Shown here in pieces: positions 29,937 through 38,675 of a stretch of DNA of 64,000 nt. Every line of letters starts with the position of its first letter. Positions within the stretch are counted from its first letter, which is position 1. The position numbers were made by a program, and so were the translations under genes. Location of the stretch: assembly GCA_002689655.1 (NCBI GenBank), contig NZHC01000076.1:124001-188000 (forward strand), in the 5' to 3' direction. The notes beneath the pieces are model-generated. The model ran no database searches and had not been told where the DNA came from. It was given only the letters and a program-made list of their open reading frames with translations. The DNA comes from Rhodopirellula sp. Its GTDB lineage: Bacteria; Planctomycetota; Planctomycetia; Pirellulales; Pirellulaceae.

Positions 29937-30671
29937 TCATGAGGCTGCAATCTTTCGCAGCAATTCCGCAGTCACGGTCACTGATTCCAAGTCGATTGTG
30001 TGCGGCCCCTGAAATGAATGAAAGTGATTTTCCACACCGGCGTTTAATAGCATCTGGTTGAGGGTTTCCGCACTGGCATACGGCAAAATCGGATCGATTG
30101 TTCCATGCGATTGAAAGACTGCGGTCTCCGACAACCGTTTCATTGCTTGCTGCCAATGGGGCCGACAGATCACAGTACCTGAAAATTGAATGAGCAACTG
30201 TGGAACTGCAATGCTACCCCTCAATGCCGTATCCATGGCCAACATCGCTCCCTGCGAAAAGCCTCCTAGCACCAAGGGAATTTCAGCTCCACCCAATTGT
30301 TCTTTGACAGCCTCAATGGTTTCGCATAGTGCTAAGCGTGCTTCTGTAACGCCCGGTGGTTCATGCTCATGCAATTCCTCAAAGTCAGCTGCCTGCACGG
30401 CCTCTGCCAAGCGAGCCATATTGATAGGCCACCAAGCACGTCCTTGAGGCATTCCCAACTCTGCAAGTGAATTAGGCGCGTCCGGAAATACAAAACGAAA
30501 CTTACCGCCCTGATCACCCAATAAACTGATCCACTCATTGGACAGCCCAGCCAAGTCGTCGTACGAAGCACCATATCCATGGCATATTACGACTCCAATG
30601 CTTGGGTCAGCACCACCGTCAACAACAATGCAATCAAGTGAGGCTATTCGGGTGCGAAGTGCTTCGGGCAT
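29937..30671 (-). CDS. Phospholipase/carboxylesterase-type alpha/beta hydrolase
   Basis: GVVICHGYGASYDDL, VLGGFSQGAMLAMDTAL (GFSQG nucleophile), FQSHGTIDPILPY, GPHTI His. Confidence 0.88.
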   Translation of the reverse strand: MPEALRTRIASLDCIVVDGGADPSIGVVICHGYGASYDDLAGLSNEWISLLGDQGGKFRFVFPDAPNSLAELGMPQGRAWWPINMARLAEAVQAADFEELHEHEPPGVTEARLALCETIEAVKEQLGGAEIPLVLGGFSQGAMLAMDTALRGSIAVPQLLIQFSGTVICRPHWQQAMKRLSETAVFQSHGTIDPILPYASAETLNQMLLNAGVENHFHSFQGPHTIDLESVTVTAELLRKIAAS

Positions 30672-30834
30672 TGATCATTCTCAAACGGGGAATAGGTAAA
30701 AAGCAAATCTGAACGTTTTTCAGCCAACCAAAACGATGCTGCCCCCCGCGCTTCGATTGTGCGATAACGATATCTAATGCGAGCGAACCTGACCACGCAA
30801 CCCACGAAACCACACAACCCCGAACAAAATCTTC

Positions 30835-31505
30835 TCATGGTTGCCTTGCTTTGTCACCCCAAAGAGCATCCAACCGAGAATCCCTGCCACATCTCCAGCG
30901 ATAGAAGTTGTACTTGCTGGGATTATTCTTGTGGTAATCTTGATGATATTCTTCTGCAAGATAAAACTTGCCTGCTTTCATGATTTGAGTTTCTATTCGT
31001 TTGCCAAATTCTTCACCCACTCGAGCACGGGCAGTCTTTGCGACCTTCTTTTGCATTTCATTGTGTGTAAAGATCATCGTACGATACTGGTTCCGCTGGT
31101 CACAAACTTGACCATTCGCCTGTGTTGGATCAACGTTGTGCCAGAATAGTGAGAACAACTAATCATAGGACACACGTTCAGGATCAAAAAGGATCTGAAT
31201 CAAGTCGATATGCCCCGTCTTTACCTGTTCATAGGTCGAATTTCCTATGCGTCCACCCGAGTAACCCGAAGTAGCTGAAATCACCCCGTCCTGCTTGTCA
31301 AACGTTGGCTCCATGCACCAGAAACATCCTCCCACAAAAGTTGCCAATTGGTGCTTACTGTGGGCGCCTGAGTACTGCCTGCAGCGTGAATGATTGTCTT
31401 GGTTGCTTTTTCAGCAGGTGATTCGTTGGGCCTACCAGCGAGCAGCCAAAGAGCCAACAGGACAACCATCAAAGGAGTTCCTAATCGGAAGATTGACTGC
31501 ATCAT
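30835..31505 (-). pseudogene. msrA: Peptide-methionine (S)-S-oxide reductase (MsrA), disrupted by a frameshift and an in-frame TAG
   Basis: GGCFWCMEPTFDKQDGVISATSGYSGG catalytic region; stop in VSYD-TAG-LFSLFWHNVDPTQ at 31159-31161; upstream signal region in another frame, joining near 31348. Confidence 0.88.
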
Positions 31506-31641
31506 CGACTAATCTCCTGCGACATGGTTGCGGGCTATTAAACAACAACACTGCCCAACTAACCCAACAGCTGTCTTAACTCATCTTCAAAAGACTTTAC
31601 TTGACATTCTCTCAGACATCATGCCTGCGTCAGTTCAAGAG

Positions 31642-33402
31642 TCATACAGCAGCGAGTGTGGTCGTTGGACGCCAATCAACAAGGTGTATTTCGACTTTCC
31701 TGAATCCACGGAAGTCATTCACAACTGGGCGGTAGGCAATTTCAATGGGACCGTCAACTGCATTGATTTCATCACACCAATCACCAGCACCAAAAGCAAC
31801 GCCGCGGATCACCTTTTTTCCCTGACGGAGGTTAACCGTAAGATGTCGATCACCCCCACCCATCTTGCGTGCGGGTTCATCGAGTTCCACATTCCTGCAA
31901 TAGAGGACAGGTCTTGGATTAGCTGCTCCAAATGGGGCAAGCATATCCATCTGCTTGAGTACCTCAAGATTCAATTGCCCCAGTGTTGCCTCAGCATCGA
32001 TCACGATCTCAGGCACAATTTCTTTTTCGTTCCATTGTTTACCAACTGCTTCATTGAAGTCACCGCGAAAAGACTCGATCTCGCGTTCACTGATCGTCAA
32101 ACCGGCTGCAGCCTTGTGTCCACCAAAACGAACTAAACGGTGATCACATTCGCAGAGCGCTTCATAAAGATTGATATTCGTTCCGCCCACGCGACCTGAA
32201 CCAACAGCCTCCGCTTTGCCTGCAGCGTCCAACGAAATCACGAAGACGGGCTTGGCATATTTATCAGCCAAGCGTCCTGCAACGACACCGATGACGCCTT
32301 GATGCCAGCCAACACCCGCGAGAACCAGAGCAGGATCACTTTCCGGCTCGAACTCTAACTTGGCCTGCTTGTCAGCCGCTAAATAAACACTGCGTTGCAA
32401 ACTGTCCCGCGTCGTGTTGAGTTGATGTATATACTCAGCTAATTGCGTCGCTCGCTCGCCCGGCGAAATGGTCATCAATTCAACGGCCAATTGGGCTTGC
32501 CCAAGCCGTCCGGCTGCATTCAACCTCGGAGCAATGTTGAAACCAATGCTCTCTGTATTGAGACTCTCAACCTGATCCAGTTTGGTAACCTTCATCAATT
32601 CTGTCAGACCGGGTAATGGCTCCGCTCTCAACATGCGAATGCCATGCTCAACCAAAATTCGATTTTCATCCAACAACGGCACAACGTCGGCGACCGTTCC
32701 GATTGCAGTCAAGGACAACGATTGCATCAGATAACGACGCATTCGTTCCGTTACTTTCTTCGCTCCGCAGATCGACTGGCACAGCGACCACGCGAGTTTA
32801 AACGCGACCCCCGCACCGCAAAGCTCACCAAACGGATAAGCGGTACCTGGTAGACGCGGATGCACAATGGCATCTGCATCAGGTAATTGTTCGCCAATGG
32901 TGTGGTGATCCGTGATCACCAACTTGACACCTAACTCCTTGCACAACTCAGCATGGGAAATACTGGTGATACCGCAATCGACCGAAACAATCAATTTCTT
33001 GCCACGATCGGCCAGTTTACGAATCGCATCCTCATTCAAGCCGTAACCGTCTTCAAGACGATTCGGAACATGGTAGCTAACGTCAGCATTAAATAACCGC
33101 AGACCATTGACCAGAATGGCGGTCCCCGTCATCCCATCACAGTCATAGTCACCATAGATGACAATGGGCGTTTTATTTTCAATCGCTTCAACAAGAATCG
33201 ATGTCGCCTCAGGAATTCCAGGTAACTCCTGAGGATCTCTCAAGCCCATCAGCTTCGTAGCAAGAAAACGGGAAGCATCCTCCGCAGTGTAGATACCTCG
33301 ACTTACCAGAAGTTGCGCAACCACCGCAGGCAGTTTTCCCGACTTCATCAGGCTTTCCACACGATCAGCATCGTGTGGAATGATTCGCCACTGTCGTTTC
33401 AT
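31642..33402 (-). CDS. recJ: Single-stranded-DNA-specific exonuclease RecJ
   Basis: VIYGDYDCDGMTGTAIL, DHHTIGEQLPDADAIVHPR, LCGAGVAFKLAW, APRLNAAGRLGQA, RFGGHKAAAGLT motifs. Confidence 0.95.
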   Translation of the reverse strand: MKRQWRIIPHDADRVESLMKSGKLPAVVAQLLVSRGIYTAEDASRFLATKLMGLRDPQELPGIPEATSILVEAIENKTPIVIYGDYDCDGMTGTAILVNGLRLFNADVSYHVPNRLEDGYGLNEDAIRKLADRGKKLIVSVDCGITSISHAELCKELGVKLVITDHHTIGEQLPDADAIVHPRLPGTAYPFGELCGAGVAFKLAWSLCQSICGAKKVTERMRRYLMQSLSLTAIGTVADVVPLLDENRILVEHGIRMLRAEPLPGLTELMKVTKLDQVESLNTESIGFNIAPRLNAAGRLGQAQLAVELMTISPGERATQLAEYIHQLNTTRDSLQRSVYLAADKQAKLEFEPESDPALVLAGVGWHQGVIGVVAGRLADKYAKPVFVISLDAAGKAEAVGSGRVGGTNINLYEALCECDHRLVRFGGHKAAAGLTISEREIESFRGDFNEAVGKQWNEKEIVPEIVIDAEATLGQLNLEVLKQMDMLAPFGAANPRPVLYCRNVELDEPARKMGGGDRHLTVNLRQGKKVIRGVAFGAGDWCDEINAVDGPIEIAYRPVVNDFRGFRKVEIHLVDWRPTTTLAAV

Positions 33403-33440
33403 CCTTGAATCCTGTGGACCTGAACCGCTTGGACTCGACC

Positions 33441-33489
33441 TCTGTCACTGAAAATTCTGTCACTGGGAATTCTGTCGCTGGGAATTCTG
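33441..33489. repeat. 3.3 x 15-bp tandem repeat (TCTGTCACTGGGAAT) upstream of recJ
   Basis: Units TCTGTCACTGAAAAT / TCTGTCACTGGGAAT / TCTGTCGCTGGGAAT / TCTG. Confidence 0.9.
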
Positions 33490-33560
33490 CGGCCATCAAA
33501 TACCAGCAACAAAACGCCAAACCCCGGCAACGCTGCTACTGAAGATCCTACCAGAACGGT

Positions 33561-33591
33561 ATCTCCGACCGACCGAAAGAAAGTCGGAGAT
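33561..33591. terminator. 9-bp stem hairpin downstream of rpmG (intergenic rpmG-recJ)
   Basis: ATCTCCGAC...GTCGGAGAT; no clear U-tract, so terminator function is uncertain. Confidence 0.35.
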
Positions 33592-33698
33592 CAATTCCAT
33601 CAACGGCCCAGCCACGTGTCACACTTAATGTGGGACTTTATTCGGATGACATGTGGGCTGCTCACGAAGAACAGCACCGACAACATGCTTTGATTGAA

Positions 33699-33863
33699 TT
33701 ACTTCTTCTTTTCGCCGTGAAAAGTGTGCTTCCGCAGTCGCGGGCAATACTTCTTGACACGAAGCTTCTCTCCGCCAGGCTTTCTCCTGACCGAATAGTT
33801 GTAGTCGCCGCACTCCTCACACACGAGGAAAATCGTTTCAGCTTTCTTCTTACTTCTGGCCAT
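33699..33863 (-). CDS. rpmG: 50S ribosomal protein bL33 (54 aa), absent from the supplied ORF track
   Basis: Reverse-complement translation [54 protein letters not shown]. Confidence 0.95.
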   Translation of the reverse strand: MARSKKKAETIFLVCEECGDYNYSVRRKPGGEKLRVKKYCPRLRKHTFHGEKKK

Positions 33864-34061
33864 CGGGAGGGCTCGGTTTGTCGGCTAAGTTGGGCAATAT
33901 GGAAATTTCGAGTGGCGATTATTGCAGTACAAGGGCTATTTCGGCAAGTAGAAATGGCCGTGTTAGCGACGTTTCTTGGGTCAGCATTGTCGAAAACCCT
34001 GCAGGATGACCTTCGAAAAGGACTGCAGATCGTACAAAAATTGATTTTCACCACTGCCCGG

Positions 34062-36521
34062 CTACTGCTGAAGAGCAAAAAGCACCAGATTAGCGACGAT
34101 TTTTGCCGCATCCTCGGTGCTGTACCCGGGGCATTGGATTGAATTCGGGCTTTCCAAGGCACAACTCAAGTCCAACGGAGAAAAAAAGACGGCTGCCAAG
34201 TCGTCCACCATAGCAAATTCCAGATCAGGCTGACCCGTTCGACGGGAGCCTTCTTTACCTCCACCCGCAGGTGTCCGAATTGTCACATTGCGAAGGTCAA
34301 ACCCACCAGTTGCACGCATTGCGGCGTGATTTATCGGCATCCTCTGCAGCTCTGCATGAGGGAGCATTTTCGCCATCTCACGTCGAAATGCGTCGCTGAA
34401 GGCTATGCTGCCACAAACAGCAGATCCAAGAATGACCCCACCACTCTGGACGTAGTCGCGAAGTAGTTTCCGTTGATTTTCGTCCCAACTGAAGTCTGTA
34501 CGCCCATGAATCCATAAAAACGGCACATCTTTCAATTGCTCAGAATCGAGGCTAACCGGCTGTGCGGGGGAGGCGAGCGAGATTGGTACGCGGGCCGCTA
34601 TCAACGCCATCGCATTGGGAAGTGCACGACGGGCTTCTTGCCCACCCGCATCGAGCGCTAGCATTGCAACTTGAACCACGTCTCGCGGCGCATCACCGGC
34701 GGGTCCCGCCGGCAGAATGGTCCTTTGCTCAAGTTTGTCTTTCAATTCACGGCCGGTGGCATACGCAATCAGGTTTTCCCCTATACGAATTCCAGCTTGC
34801 ACCTGTACTCGCAGTTGCTCGCCACCGCGATCTCGGTGGAACAGAAGATCACCGTATTCCCAGCGACACGACAAACTTTGGGGCACATAAAAAACAGCCG
34901 TACGACAACACGCTTGAACGCCATACACCCAAAAGTCAGGACCAATCACAGTTGGGTCTACTTTATGCTGAGCAGACCAGATGGGATGCCCCAGAGGCAA
35001 GCGTTCCAAACCCGCTCCCTCAAACCAACTCTGGCATAGCTGATTCACACTGCGTTCGAAACCAGTGGCATCGCCACATCCATCACCACCTTCAGCTTCA
35101 AAAAGGATGCAGCCTCCCTGGTCCACATACTGCTTGAGTCGCTCCGATAACTCGTCGGTCATAGGTATCGTTCCCATTCCACTCATCACGAGGACAGGAG
35201 CTTGCAGGAAGTCTTCCAAACTGGCATTGTTGGCATCAATGGTCTGCCATGTAAGATCGCGCCCCCAGTCACTTTCGACATGCCGAACCAGTTGACGTAA
35301 TCCATCAGGATGTTGGTTCCACTGAGCTTGAACCTCAGGGCTTCCATACTGGAGCCGGCCCGCGACGACTTGTCGCTTTCCTTTGCTGAGAAACAGCAAC
35401 GCAAACGAGGTGGCAACGTTACTGCTTTCCATCGCTCCAACATTGGACCAGTATCCTTGAAATTCATCTTGAATACCGATCAGGTATTCCGCACCTTCAC
35501 GATACCAGTCATGGTCACCAATGAATCGGCGTCCAGACAATCGACCAACACGCTCGAGCGCATACAGATAGTAAAACTTGGTCATGGAATCACCGCCGGG
35601 ATTAACTTGCAGTGTGAAATTTCTGCCGAGCCATTGGATTCCGTTCTCAATCGCCTGCTCGTCCGTCGTGCTACCCCCACAACACTGGATTCGATTTCCA
35701 GCAGCCTCAGAATCGAGACGACTACCTGCGATGATGACCGATGCAATGCCTGCACAGGTCATGCTTCCCGAAGTCCGCCGACCGCTGCCATATGCCCATC
35801 CACCGTTGGATTGCTGACGATCGGTCCAATAGCGGTGCGCACGTTGAAAAACCGAGGAATCAATCTTGATCCCTCGATCCTGAGCTGCGCCAAGTGCCAA
35901 CAAGGCAAACTGCGAATTTGATGGATCCCCTGCGCCACGCTGACTTCCATAATCCCAGCTTCCAATCCGATTTTCGACCCCAGTGGACTTCTGCCCTTTG
36001 ACAAGCCATTCGACGTTTCGACGAATTCGGGGCAGATCCCCAGCGGCACCCAGCTGGCAATAAACGAGTGTTTGTAGTGCGACCGAGTAGGTTTGCTTGG
36101 GCTCAAATGTACGTAGGTACCTCATTGCCCGCACAATATCAGGGTCTTCCCGCGAAACCGCCGCATTCAACATGGCCAAAGTACAGAGCGCTGAGAGGCC
36201 ACAAGACTGGCCACCATATTCCTCCCAACCACCTCGATCATTTTGCGATTTGCGAAGATAGGCAATTCCGCGGGTAATCGATCGCTGAACTGCCTTGGTA
36301 TCGATGTCTGCATGGGCTTGTTGGCGAGGGATCAGCAACATTCCGAGACAAATCACGATAATCCAGAACTGGCCCCCCTTTCCCGCAATCTGCCCCAGCG
36401 GTCTAAGATAGCGGTAGCAGCCAGCGACGCAGGTGTCTGCCATTGCATTACCCAGCGGCCTCAGTGCAACCCTGAAACGCATTGGTCGTGTTTCCGCAAA
36501 GGATTGTTTCTTTTCCATCAT
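34062..36521 (-). CDS. Prenyltransferase-like alpha-toroid repeat plus DUF4159-like protein
   Basis: Signal/TM FWIIVICLGMLLIPRQQAHA; ITRGIAYLRKSQNDRGGWEEYGGQSCGLSALC repeats; DUF4159-type C-terminus (FLWIHGRTDFSWDENQRKLLRDYVQSGGVILGSAVCG). True start probably internal. Confidence 0.8.
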   Translation of the reverse strand: MMEKKQSFAETRPMRFRVALRPLGNAMADTCVAGCYRYLRPLGQIAGKGGQFWIIVICLGMLLIPRQQAHADIDTKAVQRSITRGIAYLRKSQNDRGGWEEYGGQSCGLSALCTLAMLNAAVSREDPDIVRAMRYLRTFEPKQTYSVALQTLVYCQLGAAGDLPRIRRNVEWLVKGQKSTGVENRIGSWDYGSQRGAGDPSNSQFALLALGAAQDRGIKIDSSVFQRAHRYWTDRQQSNGGWAYGSGRRTSGSMTCAGIASVIIAGSRLDSEAAGNRIQCCGGSTTDEQAIENGIQWLGRNFTLQVNPGGDSMTKFYYLYALERVGRLSGRRFIGDHDWYREGAEYLIGIQDEFQGYWSNVGAMESSNVATSFALLFLSKGKRQVVAGRLQYGSPEVQAQWNQHPDGLRQLVRHVESDWGRDLTWQTIDANNASLEDFLQAPVLVMSGMGTIPMTDELSERLKQYVDQGGCILFEAEGGDGCGDATGFERSVNQLCQSWFEGAGLERLPLGHPIWSAQHKVDPTVIGPDFWVYGVQACCRTAVFYVPQSLSCRWEYGDLLFHRDRGGEQLRVQVQAGIRIGENLIAYATGRELKDKLEQRTILPAGPAGDAPRDVVQVAMLALDAGGQEARRALPNAMALIAARVPISLASPAQPVSLDSEQLKDVPFLWIHGRTDFSWDENQRKLLRDYVQSGGVILGSAVCGSIAFSDAFRREMAKMLPHAELQRMPINHAAMRATGGFDLRNVTIRTPAGGGKEGSRRTGQPDLEFAMVDDLAAVFFSPLDLSCALESPNSIQCPGYSTEDAAKIVANLVLFALQQ

Positions 36522-37605
36522 GAGCGGTTCTCCTCCACCACCTCCACCAAATCAATCATCTCCCAAACAAACTTCCCCGGGCCCCTCAGCCTCGCGGAAT
36601 CTTGGGGATGTGTTGCGTGAATTTTCTGATCACCAGCAAACGATGCGATCAGAATTAGCCAAGGTCATTGTTGGCCAAAGCGACACCATCGAACAATTAC
36701 TCGCTGCCATCTTCACTCGAGGCCATTGCCTGCTCGAGGGAGTCCCCGGGCTTGCAAAAACACTCATGGTCAGCACGCTTGCCGACATTCTCGACGTTTC
36801 CTTCAAGCGTGTCCAGTTTACACCTGACCTGATGCCTTCGGATATCACTGGAACGCAAGTTTTGGAAGAAGATGAACAGGGAAAACGAAGCTTTCGGTTC
36901 GTTGAAGGTCCAATCTTTACCAATATTCTACTTGCCGACGAGATCAACCGAACACCTCCCAAGACACAAGCCGCACTTCTGGAGGCAATGCAGGAACGCC
37001 AGGTCACGGTTGGTCGTGACACTTACAAGCTGCCTGCACCCTTCTTCACGATCGCAACTCAAAACCCAATCGAACAGGAAGGAACTTATCCTCTTCCAGA
37101 GGCACAACTCGACCGTTTCATGTTCAACATCAAAGTTGGTTATCCCACCGCTGACGAAGAAGAGCAGATCCTGACGGCTACGACACGTGGCGAGTCAGTG
37201 AAAGTCAACAAGGTGCTTTCTTCGCGGGCGATCCTCAACATTCAAAAACTGGTTTCCAGCATCGCAGTCAATCCCTATGTGATTAGCTATGCCGCAAAAC
37301 TGGTGCGTGCAACCCGCCCGAAAGATCCCACCGCGCCAGAATACGTTCAGGAACTGGTTGATTGGGGTGCAGGCCCACGCGCCGGACAGAATCTGATCGC
37401 AGGTGCGAAGGCCATCGCAGCAATGGATGGTCGTTTCAGCATCGATCCCGATGACATCAAACGAATCGCACTGCCAGTTTTGCGACATCGTGTTGCTACC
37501 AACTTTCAAGCACAAGCTGAAGGAATGGATACCGATGCCATCGTGATGCGATTACTGGAAGATATCAGACCACCTGAACCAGAAAAGCTTGCGCCGAAAA
37601 AATAA
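36520..37605 (+). CDS. MoxR-family AAA+ ATPase
   Basis: HCLLEGVPGLAKTLMV Walker A, ILLADEINRTPPKTQAALLEAMQERQVTV. ATG at 36520 preferred over 36433. Confidence 0.93.
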   Translation: MSGSPPPPPPNQSSPKQTSPGPSASRNLGDVLREFSDHQQTMRSELAKVIVGQSDTIEQLLAAIFTRGHCLLEGVPGLAKTLMVSTLADILDVSFKRVQFTPDLMPSDITGTQVLEEDEQGKRSFRFVEGPIFTNILLADEINRTPPKTQAALLEAMQERQVTVGRDTYKLPAPFFTIATQNPIEQEGTYPLPEAQLDRFMFNIKVGYPTADEEEQILTATTRGESVKVNKVLSSRAILNIQKLVSSIAVNPYVISYAAKLVRATRPKDPTAPEYVQELVDWGAGPRAGQNLIAGAKAIAAMDGRFSIDPDDIKRIALPVLRHRVATNFQAQAEGMDTDAIVMRLLEDIRPPEPEKLAPKK

Positions 37606-37631
37606 AAACGATTTCGTGGACCCATATCCGA

Positions 37632-38537
37632 ATGACAGCACTGCTTTCCCCCGAATCGCTGCAACAGATCAAACGTCTGGATCTGCGCGCACGCATGGTG
37701 GTGAGAGGCTTTTTACAGGGTCTGCACTCCAGTCCTTTTCACGGATTCTCAGTTCAGTTCAGTGAACATCGCCGGTACAATCGAGGCGATGATCCAAAGT
37801 TGATCGACTGGCTGGCATACGCAAAGACTGACAAGTATTTTGTCAAACGCTTCGAGGCAGAAACCAACCTGACCGCCTATTTGGTAATCGACTTATCAAA
37901 GTCGATGGGATTCACCGAACAGCAGACGATGAACAAGTTTGAGTACTGCACCTGCCTTGCTGCATCGCTCACTTACCTGATGACCATGCAGCAGGACCCA
38001 GTGGGTTTGATCACGTTCGATGAGAAGATGCAGGCTCGACTGCCTGCCCGTAGTCGACGGGGTCACATCGGTGACGTCATGGGGCAGTTATCCAAGTTGC
38101 GACCGACAGGGAAAACTGACTTGGCTGCTTGCATTATCCAGTTGGCAGCAATGCTGAAGCAACACTCTTTAGTCATTCTCTTCTCTGACCTGTTACCCAC
38201 CACCGACGATGAGGGTGCACCCGAACAGATCATCTCAGCTTTGGCAAGGCTGAAGCACGGGGGACATGATGTCATTGTGTTCCATGTCATGGATGAAGCC
38301 GAAGTCCATTTTCCGTATGAGGGTCCTGTGCAATTCGAAGACTCAGAGAGTGGCGAAACAGTTTCCGTGGATGCGACGGGGTTCCGGGACGACTACCTGC
38401 AACAAATCGAAGCTTTTCGAGATGCGTATCGCGAAGGTTGCAACAACCTGCGGGTCGACTATGTTCCTCTCGACACGAGTATGCCCTTCGACAAAGCCCT
38501 TACCGAATACCTGACCCAGCGTCAGAGTCGTTTTTAG
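37632..38537 (+). CDS. DUF58 domain protein
   Basis: HRRYNRGDDPKLIDWLAYAKTDKYFVKRFEAETNLTAYLVIDLSKSMGF. Confidence 0.92.
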   Translation: MTALLSPESLQQIKRLDLRARMVVRGFLQGLHSSPFHGFSVQFSEHRRYNRGDDPKLIDWLAYAKTDKYFVKRFEAETNLTAYLVIDLSKSMGFTEQQTMNKFEYCTCLAASLTYLMTMQQDPVGLITFDEKMQARLPARSRRGHIGDVMGQLSKLRPTGKTDLAACIIQLAAMLKQHSLVILFSDLLPTTDDEGAPEQIISALARLKHGGHDVIVFHVMDEAEVHFPYEGPVQFEDSESGETVSVDATGFRDDYLQQIEAFRDAYREGCNNLRVDYVPLDTSMPFDKALTEYLTQRQSRF

Positions 38538-38675
38538 AAGGCATCAATACTGCCATCGGATGCAATCCGCGGTGTGCTGATTGCTGCATCCCGCATCCGT
38601 GACGATCCGGCATTAAAACAACGCCTCAAACTATTCAATTTCACTTCCTCAAACCGCCTTTAACTACGACGCATC

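Noticed and set aside
36433-36519. Upstream extension of MoxR (MSAIALPSGL...)
   Set aside because: Overlaps the 5' end of the divergent DUF4159-like gene; ATG 36520 starts a more typical MoxR N-terminus.
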